Below, in pieces: positions 24,501 through 35,700 of a stretch of DNA of 64,000 bases; within the stretch, counting starts at the first letter, position 1; each line of letters begins with the position of its first letter. Below the pieces are notes generated by a model. That model made no database searches, was not told the origin of the DNA, and worked only from the letters and a program-made list of their open reading frames with translations. The translations under genes were made by a program, and so were the position numbers. This stretch comes from Mercurialis annua (lineage: Eukaryota; Streptophyta; Magnoliopsida; Malpighiales; Euphorbiaceae). The stretch spans positions 22,519,501-22,583,500 of the forward strand of contig NC_065577.1 of NCBI RefSeq assembly GCF_937616625.2, read 5' to 3'.

Positions 24501-26123
24501 ATACTAATCTAGCGTCACTTTTTACACACACGTTGCGTGATATAACCTAACCATACTTAGGTAATCGAAACGATGCGTTACAGAGATTTCTGACGCGACA
24601 TACATATCTAGCGTCACTTTTCACGCACACTTTGCGTAATATAACCTAACCATGCTTAGTTAATCGGAACGACACATTAGAGAGACTTGTGACGTGACAT
24701 AAACATGGTAATCGAAACGACGCGTTATAAAGACTTGAGACGCGCCATACTAATCTAGCGTCACTTTATACGCACACTTGGCGTAATATAACCTAACCAT
24801 GCTTAGATGATTAGAACGACGCGTTAAATAGACTTGAGACGCGACATACTAATCTAGCCTCACTTTTCACGCACATATTGCGTGAGATAACCTAACCATG
24901 CTTAGGTAATCGGAAAGACGCGTTAAAGAGATTTGAGATGCGACATACTAATCTAGCGTAACTTTTTATGCACACTTTATGTAGTATAACCTAACCACGC
25001 TTATGTAATCGGAATGACGCGATAAAGAGACTTGAGACGTGCCACACTAATCTAGCGTCACTTTTCACGCACATATTGCGTAATATAGCCTTACCATGCT
25101 TACGTAATCCGAACGACGCGTTAAAGAGACTTGAGACGCGACATACTAATCTAGCGTCACTTTTCACGCACACTTTTTGTAATATAACCTAACCATGCTT
25201 AGGTAATCGGATCGACGCGTTAAAGTGACTTGAGATACGACATAATAATCCATTGTCACTTCTCACGCACACTTTCCGTAATATAACCTAACCATGCTTT
25301 GGTTATCGAAACGTCGCGTTAGAGAGACTTGTAACGTGACATAAGCATGGTAATTGAAATAGCGCATTAAAGAGACTTGAGACGTGACATACTAATCTAG
25401 CATCACTTCTTACGCACACATTTCGTAAAATAACTTAACCATGCTTAGGTATTTGGAACGACGCGTTAAAGAGACTTGTGATACGATATACTAATCTAGC
25501 AACACTTTTAACGCGCACTTGGCGTAATATAACCTAACCATGCTTAGGTAATCAGAATGACGCGTTAAAGAGACTTGAGACGTGACGTGCAAATCTATTG
25601 TCACTTTTCACGCACACTTTACGTAATATAACCTAACCATGCTTAGGTAATCAGAACGACGCTTTAGAGAGACTTGTGATGCGACATAAGCATTGTAATA
25701 GAAACGGCGCGTTAAAGAGACTTGAGATGCGACATACAAATATATTGTCACTTTTCAAGCACACTTTGCGTAATATAACCTAACCATGGTTAGCTAATCA
25801 GAACGACACATTAAAGAGACTTTAGAAGCGATATACTAATCTAGCGTCACTTTTCACGAACACTTAGCATAGTATAAGCTAACCATGCTTAGGTAATCGG
25901 AACTACGCGTTAAAGAGACTTAAGACGCGACATCTAGAGTCAATTTTAACGCACACTTTGCTTAATATAATCTAACCATGCTTAGTTAATCGGAACGACG
26001 TGTTATATAGACTTGTGACGCGGCATACTAATCTAGCATCACTTTTCACACACACTTTGCGTAATATAACCTAACCATGCTTATGTTATCGGAAGAGCGC
26101 ATTAAAGAGACTTGTGACGCGAC
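21553..26123 (+). repeat. 99-bp satellite array, forward, block E
   Basis: Forward monomers with frequent 48-bp extra half-units; a clean example of the extra unit is 25344-25391. Minus-strand open frames in this block (for example 22552-22734 and 24121-24432) are runs of the satellite frame. No gene is visible in 4.5 kb. Confidence 0.95.
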
Positions 26124-26239
26124 GGCCTTGCTATGCAATTATGTGTACAAGAAAAATGAAAAACTTCTTGCGAATAGGTTATGCAACCGAAAGTCATATG
26201 TTTTATTGAACCAGATGGCGTTCGGTAAAAGAGGAGGGA
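26124..26239 (+). repeat. Inverted repeat copy 1 inside the organelle-like insertion
   Basis: 116 bp that reappear in inverse orientation at 27207-27322 with about six mismatches (roughly 95% identity by eye). Copy 1 sits exactly at the left border of the insertion. Confidence 0.93.
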
Positions 26240-26626
26240 TAATTTATATATTTTGCTATCTCATAGAAATTTTGAGGTTCGAAAATGCTCGACTAAAAGG
26301 TATGTAGTTGCTCGAACGAAAGGGTCGACGGAATGGAGCTCGAACCAAAAAACTCTATTGATTCCGTTCAGCGAAAGGTAAGGTGTCCTTCTATCATGAG
26401 TTTGATTCCCCCAGGGATCATCCAGGTCAATTTGCGTGAGTTTTGCTGTTCATACATGAGCCATAGAAGCAAGCTGCTAGGCTCATAATAGGGAATACTC
26501 TAACCCTGGGAACCAGGGCTTGGACATCCTTCATTTTCGGTCGATGTTTCGGCAAAGTTTGTCCGTCGACAGGTGGATCTTTCGATCTGGTTCGATTCAT
26601 GGTCGCATCTGCAAACGTTTTCCTAT

Positions 26627-26650
26627 GGGCCGACGCCCCCCCCCCTCTCG
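26627..26650. repeat. Poly-C tract
   Basis: A run of about a dozen C residues within GCCGACGCC...TCTCGG, in the GC-rich part of the organelle-like block. Confidence 0.85.
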
Positions 26651-27206
26651 GGGTTCTAAGAAGGAGGGCGCTTTGCACCTTTAGAGGTAAAAAAAGCTCC
26701 TATCTTTGGACAGAGAGTGATTTCCGACTTTAGGGCCTTCACTCTTAAAGAATGTGTTCCGGGGGGAGGTTGAATCATTAGTAAAGATATCCGCGCACAG
26801 TAAATCTGATCAATAGCATGCAATCAGATAAAGGAAAAGTAAGATATTTAAGGAAGAAGACGAACGGGATTCGACTGCACATTCATAGGCTGTTAGGGGG
26901 GTTGTTGATGGAATTTCTCAATTTCTTTCCGGTTTTATCTGTTGCAAATTCGAATTTGAGTATAAAAGTCTCTTTATTCTATTCCTCCGTTCATACGTAT
27001 TTCATAGATTTCATATCTATGGAGTTAGATAAAATTTTATGTGATTCTGTAAACAGAATATAAAGTCCATCGTTCCTAGATTGATCCATCTAATTGGAAT
27101 GAAGAACGATCCAATAGTGGGCTCATCATGAATTAGGTCGGGGTGGCTGGTGGTTTCGGGATCCCGTAGAAAATGCTTCTTTTATGACTCTGGTATTAGC
27201 CACAGC

Positions 27207-27322
27207 TCCCTCCTCTTTTAACGAACGCCATCTGGTTCAATAAAACTTATGACTTTCGGTTGCATAGCCTATTCGCAAGAATTTTTTCATTTTTCTTGTA
27301 CAAATAATTGCATAGCGAGGCC
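27207..27322 (-). repeat. Inverted repeat copy 2 inside the organelle-like insertion
   Basis: Reverse complement of 26124-26239 with about six differences. Unlike copy 1 it continues into a longer open stretch (27249-27455, IAYSQEFFHFSCTNN...). Copy 2 may therefore be the original context and copy 1 the transposed end. Confidence 0.93.
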
Positions 27323-27904
27323 GATAAAGATCGAAGGAATCGCTAACTTCCCGCTTCGGAATAAGTGTGATAAACGTAGAATTTCTCGATTTGAGGATCT
27401 GACCTGCGCAAGAAAAGCACTTCGAATTGTTGATTCATCGCCAAAGATGGCTTAGAACCAATAGTTCATTATCTAATGGATTTTTCCTGTTCGAATACTC
27501 TTCTTCTATCTATGAGCAAGACTCTATCCAGATCTCCCCAGCATCCAAGTCATCAAAATCTGCCAGGCAAGGCCCCCACCACACTGAATGATGAACTTTG
27601 TGCCGGTCAAGTCAAGCCTGAATGGAATTTATATCTCCTCCGTCTGGTCGAGAAGGGACTGTTCTCGCTTGCCCTTATAGTCCGTCTAGCGCCTTACAAC
27701 CGCAGGGGCTTCCAGCAGTGATAGCTGAACTAACCAGACTAACCAGATGGGCCGACCAAACCCTGGAGCTAACATTTAAATCGGAAATCAACGTCGGATC
27801 CCGGCTTTCCGAAAAACGTAGACTGAAGCGGAGGATCACGAAATGCAACACAACAAGGGGCACAAATAGCTATATTAAATAGGAATTGCCTTTATATGAT
27901 TTCC

Positions 27905-30900
27905 AACGACATATTAATATCATTACAAATCTAGGGTCACTTTTCACGCATACTTTGGGTAATATAACCTAATCATGCTTAGGTTATCGGAACGGCGCGT
28001 TGAAGAGACTTGTGACACGACATAAAAATCTAGCGTCACTTTTCACGCACACTTTCCGTAATATAACCTAAGCTTAGGTGATCAGAACGACGCGTTGATC
28101 TTACTTAAGACGCAACACACTAATCTAGCGTTACTATTCATGCACACTTTCCGTAAGATAACATAACCATGCTTAGGTAATCAAAATGACGTGTTAAAGA
28201 GACTTAAGACGCGACATACAAATTTAACGCAACTTTTCACGCACATTTTGTGTAATATAAGCTAACCATGCTTACGTAATCAGAACGACGCGTTAAAAGG
28301 ACTCGAGACACGACATACTAATCTAAAGTCACTTTTCACGCACACTTTGCGTAATATAACCTAACCATGCTTAGGTAATTAGAACGACGCATTAGAGAGA
28401 CTTATAACGTGACATAAGCATGGTAATCAAAACAACTCGTTAAAGAGACTTGAGACGCGCCATACTAATCAAGCGTCACTTTTTATCCACACTTTGTGTA
28501 ATATAACCGAACCATGCTTAGGTAATCGAAACGACGCGTTAAAGAGATTTGTGATGCGGCATACTAATCTTGCGATATTTTTAACGCGCACTTGGCGTAA
28601 TATAACCTAACCATGCTTTGGCAATCGGAACGACGCGTTAAAGAAACTTGAGATGCGACATACTAATCTAGCGTCACTATTCAAGCACTCTTTGCATAAT
28701 AGAAATTAACCACGCTTAGGTAATCGGAACGACGCGTTAAAGAGACTTGGGATGCGACATACTAATCTATTTTCACTTTTGATGCACACTTTGCATATTA
28801 AAACCTAACCATGCTCAGGTAATCGGCGTGACGTGCTAGAGAGACTTGCGATGGAACATAAGTATGGAAATTGAAACGACACATTAAAGAGACTTGAGAC
28901 GCGACATACTAATTTAGCGTCACTTTTCATGCACACTTTGTGTAATATAACCTAACCATGCATGTTTAATTGGAACGACGCGTTAGAGAGACTTGTGACG
29001 TGACATACTAATCTAGCGTCACTTTTCAGGCACATTTTGCGTAATATAACCTAACCATGCTTAGGTAATCGGAACGAAGCGTTAGAGAAACTTGTGATGC
29101 GACATACTAATCAAGCGTCACTTTTCACGCACAGTCTGCGTAATATAAGCTAACCATGCTTAGGTAATCGGAACGACGCGTTAGAGAGACTTGCGCGAGA
29201 CAAATTAATCTAGCGTCACTTATCACGCACACTTTGCGTAATATAACCTAACTTTGCTTAGATAATCGGAACGACGCGTTAGAGAGACTTGTGACGCGAC
29301 ATAAGCATGGTAATTGAAACGACGCGTTAGAGAGACTTGTGACACGACATACTTAATCTATCTTCACTTTTTACGCACACTTTGCGTAATATAACCTAAC
29401 CATGCTTAGGTAATCAGAACGACCGTAAAAGCGACTTGTGACTCGACATACAAATCTAACATCCCTTTTCACGCACACTTTGCGTAATAAAACCGAACCA
29501 TGCTTAGGTAATCGGAACGACGCTTTAAAGTGACTAGAGACGCGACATACTTATCTATCGTCACTTTTCACGCACACTTTGCATAATATAACCTAACCAT
29601 GATTAGGTAATTTAAACGACGCGTTAGAGAGACTTGTGACCCGACATGCTAATCTATCGTCACTTTTAGAACACACTTTGCGCAACATAAGCTAACCATG
29701 CTTAGGTAATCGGCACGACAACTTAAAGAAACTTGAGACACGACATACTAATCTAGCGTCACTTTTCATGCAGACTTAGCGTAATATAAGCTAACCACAC
29801 TTTGGTAATCGGAACTACGCGTTAAAGAAACTTGAGACGCGACATACTAAAGTAGCGTCACTTTTCACGCATGCAAAACATAACCTAACCATGCTTAGGT
29901 AGTCGGAACGACGCGTTTGACAGACTTGTGAGACATACTAATCTAGTGTCACTTTTCACACACACTTTGCGTAATATAACCTAACCATGCATAGGTAATC
30001 GGAACGACGCGACATACTAATCTAGGGTGAATTTTCACGCACATCTTGCATAAAATAACCTAACCATGCTTAGGTAATCGGAACACACATCAAAGAGACT
30101 TGAGACGCGACATACAAATCCATCTTTACTTTTCACGCACACTTTGCGTAAAATAACCTAACTATAGGTCATCAGAACAACGCGTTAAAGAGACTTGAGA
30201 CACGACATACTAATCTAGCGTCACTTTTCACGCACACTTTACGTAAAATAACCTAACAATAGGTAATCAGAACAATGCGTCAAAGAGACTTGAGATGCGA
30301 CATACTAATCTATTGTCACTTTTCGCGAACACTGCGTAATATAACCTAACCATAATTAGGTAGACTTGAAACGCGACATACTAATCTAGCGTTACTTATC
30401 ACGCACACTTTCTGTAATATAACTTAACCATGCTTAGGTAATTGGAACGACGCGTTAAAGAGACTTGTGATGCAACATACTAATAGGAACACACTCTAAA
30501 GAGACTTGAGACACGACATACTAATCTAGCGTCTCTTTTCACGCACGCATTGCGTAATATAACCTAACCATGCTTAGGTAATCGGAACGACATGTTAAAG
30601 AGACTTGAGACACGACATACTAACCTAGCATTGTCACTTTTCACGCACACTTAGCGTATTATAAGCTAGCCATGCTTAGGTAATCGGAACGACGCGTTAA
30701 AGAGACTTTATACACTACATACCAATGTAGCATCCCTTTTCACGCACACAAAGCGTAATATAACCTAACCATGCTTAGGTAATCGGAACGACACATTAAA
30801 GAGACTTGAGACACTACATACTAATCTAGCATCACTTTTCACGCACACTTTGTGTATTATAACCTAACCATGATTAGCTAATCGGAACTACGCGTTAAAG

Positions 30901-33666
30901 AGGCTTGAGACGCGACATAGTAATCTAGCGTCACTTTTCACGCACACTTTGTGTAATATAACCTAACCATGCTTAGGGAATCAGAACACGCGTTGAAGAG
31001 ACTTGAGACACGACATACTAATCTAGCGTCACTTTTCACGCAAACTTTGCATAATATAATCTAACCATGGTTAGGTAATTGGAACGACGCGTTTAAGAGA
31101 CTTCAAACGCGACATACTAATCTAGCATCACTTTTCACGCACACATTGCGTAATATAACTTAATCATGCTTTGGTAATCGGAACGACGCGTTATAGAGAC
31201 TTGAGAGGCGACATACTAATCTAGCGTCACTTTTCACGCACACTTTGTGTAATATAACCTAACCATGCTGAGGTAATCATAACACCCGTAAAAGAAACTT
31301 GATATGTAACATACTAATTTAGAGTTACTTTTCACGCGCACTTTGCGTAAAATAACTTAACCATGCTTAGGTAATCGGAAGGACCCGTTAAAGAGACTTA
31401 AGACGTGACATACTAGTCTAGCGTCACTTTTCACGCACACTTTGTGCAATATAACCTAACCAATCTTAGGTAATCGGAACGACGCATTAAAGAGACTTGA
31501 GATGCGCCATACTAATCTAACCTCAATTTTCGAGCACACTTTGCGTAATACAGCCTAACCATGCATAGGTAATCAGAACAACGCGTTAAAGAGACTTGAA
31601 ACACAACATACTAATGTTGCCTCCCTTTTTACACACACTTTGTGTAACATAACCTAACCAAGCTTAGGTAATCGGAATGACACGTTAAAAAGACTTGAGA
31701 CGCTCCATACTATTTTAGCGTCACTTTTTACTCACACTTTGCGTAATATAACCTTACCATGCTTAAGTAATCGGAATGACGCGTTAAAGAGACTTGAGAC
31801 ACGACATACTAATCTACCACTATTCACTCAATCTTTGAGTAATATAACCTAACCATACTTAGGTAATCGAAACGATGCGTTAAAGAGACTTGATACGCGA
31901 CATACTAATCTATTTTCACTTTTACCGCACACTTTTTGTAATATACTATCCATTCTTAGGTAATTGGAACGACACGTTAGATAGACGTGTGACGCGACAT
32001 AAGCATGGTAATCGATACGACGCAATAAAGAGAATTGAGACGAGACTTACTAATATATTGTCACTTTTCACGCACACTTTGCGTAAGATAGCCTAACCAT
32101 GCTTAGATAGTAAGAACGACGCATTAAAGAGATTTGAGACGCGACATACTAATCTTGCGTCACTTTTCACGCACACATTGCATAATATAACCTAACCATT
32201 CTTAGGAAATAGGAGACACGTTAGAGAGACTTGAGACGCAACATACTAATCCAGCGTCAGTTTTCGTGAAACTTTTCGTAATATAACCTAACAATACTTA
32301 GGTATTCAGAACGACGCGTGAAAGTGACTTGTGACACGAGATAAGCATGGTAATCGAAACGACGCGTTAAAGAGACTTGAGAGGCGACATACTAATCTAG
32401 TGTCACTTTTCATGCACACTTTTCGTAATATAACCTAACCATAATTAGTTAATAGGAACAACGCGTTAAAGAGAACTGAGACGCGACATACTAAGCTAGC
32501 ATCACTTTTCACGCTCACTTTGCATAATATTACCTAACCATGGTTAGGTAATTGCAACGACGCGTTAAATCTACTTGAGACGCGACATACTAATCTAGCG
32601 TCACTTTTCTTGAACACTTTGCGTAATATAACCTAACCATACCTAGGTAATCTGAACGACGCGTTAAAGAGACTTGTTACGTGAGATAAGCATGGTAATC
32701 GAAACGACGCGTGAAAGAGACTTGAGACGCGACATACTAATCTAGCGTCACTTTTCACGCACACTTTTTGTAATATAACCTAACCATGCTTAGGTTAAGA
32801 ACAACGCGTTTAAAAGAATTGAGATGCGACATACTAATCTAGCTTCACTTTTTCACTTACACTTTGCGTAATATAACCTAACCATGGTTAGGAAATTGCA
32901 ACGACGCGTTAAATCGACTTGAGACACGACATACTAATTTATTGTTACTTTCCGTGCACACTATTCATAATATAACCTACCCATTCTTGGGTAATCGGAA
33001 CGAAGCGTGAAAGAGACAGGAGACGCGACATACTAATCTAGCATCACTTTTCATGAACGCCTTGCGTAATATACCCTAACCATGCTTAGGTAATCGGAAC
33101 GACGCGTTAAAGAGACTTGAGAAGCAACATACTAATCTAGCCTTACTTTTCTCGCAAACTTTGCGTAATATAACCTAACCATTCTTTGGTAATCGGAACG
33201 ACGCGTTAAAGATATTTGAGACGCGACATACTAATCCTGCGTCACTTTTTACGCACTCTTTGCGTAATATAACCTAACCATACTTAGGTAATCAGAACGA
33301 CGCATCAAAGAGCCTTGAGACGCGACAAACTAATATAACGTGACTTTTCACGCACTTTGCGTAATATAACCTTACCATGCTTAGCTAATTCGAATGACGC
33401 ATTAAAGACACCTGAGACGAAACATACTAATCTAGTGTTACTTTTCTCGCACACTTTGCGTAATATAACCTAACCATTCTTGGGTAATCAGAATGACGCG
33501 TTAAAGAGACTTGAGACGGAACATACTAATCTAGCATCACGTTTTACGCACACTTTGCGTAAATTAACCTAATCATGCTTAGGTAATCGGAAGGACGCGT
33601 TAAATAGACTTGATACGCGACATACTAATCTATTGTCACTTTTCACACACACTTTTCGTAATATAT
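27905..33666 (+). repeat. 99-bp satellite array, forward, block F
   Basis: Forward monomers. 28120-30260 is a colinear, diverged copy of 1-2340, sharing rare variants such as GGCGTGACGTGCTAGAGAGA (709/28826) and the deleted monomer at 2083/30001. 32240-32580 shares rare variants with 59150-59490 (AATTAGTTAATAGGAAC followed by AGAGAACTGAGACGCG). The CACTA element interrupts the last monomer at GTAATATAT. No gene. Confidence 0.95.
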
Positions 33667-33680
33667 CACTACTAGAAAAC
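33667..33680 (+). repeat. Left terminal inverted repeat of the CACTA element
   Basis: CACTACTAGAAAAC; the right end, reversed, reads CACTACTGGATTTC. The CACTA core is where TNP2-type transposase cuts. Confidence 0.92.
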
Positions 33681-33684
33681 AGCG

Positions 33685-34140
33685 TATTTGCGACGGACTT
33701 TTGCGACGGATATATATTCCGTCGCAAATTTACCTTTTTTGCGACGGATTTTGCGACGGACGCTAAATCCGTCGCAAATTCTATCGAAATCTTGGCGGGG
33801 TGATTTCCCGCCCTTATAGCGACGGACTACCCGTCGCAAAATAGTCGCTAAAAAGGCGGGACTTGGCGCGCTTAAATTGGCGCCTAAGCATTTGCGACGG
33901 ATAAGTACATCCGTCGCAAACGTTTTGGCGCCAATTGAAACGCTGCGTTTCAATATAGTACTTTGCGACGGATTGCTATAATCCGTCGCAAACTACTATA
34001 TTAAAACGCAGCGTTTCAATTGGGGTCTACATTTGCGACGGATATAGAAATCCGTCGCAAAAGTTGATCCCAATTGAAACGCTGCGTTTCATTTAGGACT
34101 ACATTTGCGACGGATTTCTATAGTCCGTCGCAAATGTAGA
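33685..34140. promoter_or_regulatory. Left subterminal repeat region of the CACTA element
   Basis: At least a dozen copies of TTTGCGACGGA or its inverse, mostly paired as short hairpins of the form TTGCGACGGAT...ATCCGTCGCAA. Interspersed are near-copies of AATTGAAACGCTGCGTTTCAAT (three between about 33932 and 34098), itself an inverted repeat around GCTGC. In En/Spm such subterminal motifs are bound by TNPA to bring the ends together and to repress the promoter; the role here is by analogy. Confidence 0.88.
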
Positions 34141-34533
34141 CCTAAATTAAAACGCAGCTCGCCTTCCCCTTCCCATTTCTTTCAGAAAATTAAAACAGAA
34201 TTTGAAACCGCTGCCGCCGTTGAACTCTTCCTCCTCCACGCCGCCGTTCAACTCCTTCTCCTCCACGCCGCCGGTCGTTTCCCTCCTCCTCCACGCTGCT
34301 CCTTTCTTCTTCTTCACCGTCCGCAGCCGCCATCAGTGCCTCCTCCTCCACCGACCGCTGCCGCCGTCAGCTCCTCCTCCTCCACCGAGCGCCGCCATCT
34401 GTTCCGCCTCCTTCCCTTCCTCCGGCGGTAAGTCTTGTTTAATTAATTGTTTAATTATTTTTTATTGATTGTTTGAATATTATTTAATAAATTGTTTAAT
34501 ATATAATAGTTTTATTATTTCGGTTTTAGACGT

Positions 34534-34593
34534 CACCTCCGTCCTGCTGCCACCGCCTCCGTCCTGCTGCCACCGCCTCCGTCCCGCTGCCAT
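34534..34593 (+). repeat. 20-bp minisatellite in the CACTA leader
   Basis: About three tandem copies of GTCCTGCTGCCACCGCCTCC, the last with one change and truncated. Confidence 0.9.
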
Positions 34594-34972
34594 AGTGAGT
34601 TTTTCAATATTTAATTGAATTTTATTTAATTAAGTATTATAACTTATAGTTTAGGGAAAAAAACTCTAGTTTAGATTAATATAATTTCTTTTAATTAATT
34701 AATTAATTTTATTAATTAGTCAATTATAATTAGTTTACGTAATAAAATCCTACCTACTTTATATATTTTTGTTAATTGAAGTGTTAATTTAATATTAATT
34801 GTTAAATTGTAGGTTTATTAAATTATAAATTGGTTATTTGTGTGATTAATTTATTTAATATTATAATTAATTATAATGTTGAATAATTTATTATAGTGTT
34901 GTAATTGGTATTGATATTGTTGGTTGTAATTGATCAATAAGTAATTATTTTTTAAAATGTATTGTGATTTGC

Positions 34973-35034
34973 TTGCAGGACTTCCCTGAAAAATGGGTGA
35001 TTCTCATTTTTAGGGGAAGTGCTGCCGAATTTTT
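34973..35034 (+). repeat. Dispersed 62-bp motif of the CACTA element, copy 1
   Basis: Reads TTGCAGGACTTCCCTGAAA through to GTGCTGCCGAATTTTT. A diverged copy lies at 40687-40748, inside an intron of the second gene. Both copies begin with an acceptor-like TTGCAG. Confidence 0.8.
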
Positions 35035-35395
35035 ATTAATTAATAGGTGTTTTTATTTATCCTGACAGTCGCTGATAGCCCTTGATAGCCGCGCACCGTT
35101 GTTCCGAGTGATCCGAGCGTTTCACCTTTTATTTGCGGTTCTGCCCTTCAACAAGTAGGTTTTATCGCTTATTTTGATTTTGATTTATTTTAATTGAAAT
35201 ATCTTTTATTTACGATAATCAACCTAAATAAACCTCGATTTTATTCCCACCGAATAAAATCGTAAACCTAGCCGTAGAGTTCCCGTCCCGTGTGTTCAAG
35301 AGATTGAACGACACGGGATTGTACAGTTTGTACAGTTCGCAAAACTTGTGCTTCCGTAACTCGATCACGAAAAACCATATATGTCTAGTAGCGGT

Positions 35396-35558
35396 AGAAA
35401 AATATTCGGTTGTTTTCTAGCGTTTGTTCTCCGGGTGGATGTTTAGTATATGTTTTGTAACGCTTATTCCTCGAGGAATATATAATTAGCGTTACAACGC
35501 ATATACTAAATATCGCACTAAAGGAGAACGACGCCGGAAGGCTGCCGAATATTTTTCT
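35396..35558. other. Large imperfect hairpin in the CACTA 5' leader
   Basis: The left arm (AGAAAAATATTCGG ... GTTCTCC ... TTTAGTATATG ... GTAACGCT) is matched in reverse by the right arm (AGCGTTAC ... CATATACTAAA ... GGAGAAC ... CCGAATATTTTTCT), centred on TTCCTCGAGGAA. The arms are about 75 bases with a few bulges. It lies 140 bp upstream of the transposase start codon, so it would be in the leader RNA. Confidence 0.88.
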
Positions 35559-35700
35559 CCGTTGCTAGGCATATATCGTGGCCGAGTTACGGGGCGCCTG
35601 TTTTGCGAATGGGATAGGGCCCTACCTTTTCAGCAGTCAATTACATTGACTTTGCTTATCTCGAGTGAAAACCCCACCTCTAATTATCCGCGCTACAGAA

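Larger units (their letters stand above)
26124..27904. other. Organelle-like DNA insertion in the satellite
   Basis: A 1.78-kb block with higher GC and no satellite homology, inserted so that a monomer is split (GACGCGAC before, CGACATATTAAT after) with no terminal repeats. The style is that of plant mitochondrial intergenic DNA (for example 26480-26780 and 27520-27880), with an AT-richer, plastid-like stretch at about 26930-27120. That assignment rests on sequence character and not on a database match. No intact tRNA, rRNA or known gene was recognised. Open frames at 26818-27063, 27249-27455 and 27476-27721 have unidentified products and could be remnants of organellar genes. Confidence 0.55.
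34141..35700 (+). promoter_or_regulatory. Putative promoter and 5' leader region of the CACTA element
   Basis: 1.56 kb between the subterminal repeats and the first start codon. It opens with a CT/GCC-rich stretch (34155-34430) ending at a strong donor-like CGGCG|GTAAGT (34428), then a 20-bp tandem repeat, an AT-rich stretch likely to be intron, a GCAGGACTTCCCTGAAAAATG motif region (34973-35034) and a large hairpin (35396-35558). Open frames over 34105-34468 are low-complexity Pro/Ser/Leu products of the CCG/CTC repeats and are rejected as genes. The leader is probably spliced. Confidence 0.55.

Noticed and set aside
26124..27904. tRNA genes in the organelle-like block
   Set aside because: A few GGTTCGATTC-like T-loop sequences (for example near 26588) lack matching acceptor and anticodon arms.
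33672..33953. 93-codon minus-strand frame at the left CACTA end
   Set aside because: Encoded by the subterminal TTTGCGACGGA repeats; its mirror at the right end (41322-41816) gives similar accidental frames.
34105..34468. Two overlapping Pro/Ser/Leu-rich open frames in the CACTA leader
   Set aside because: Low-complexity translation of CTC/CCG repeats in two frames at once; no domain, and positioned where the transposase leader is expected.
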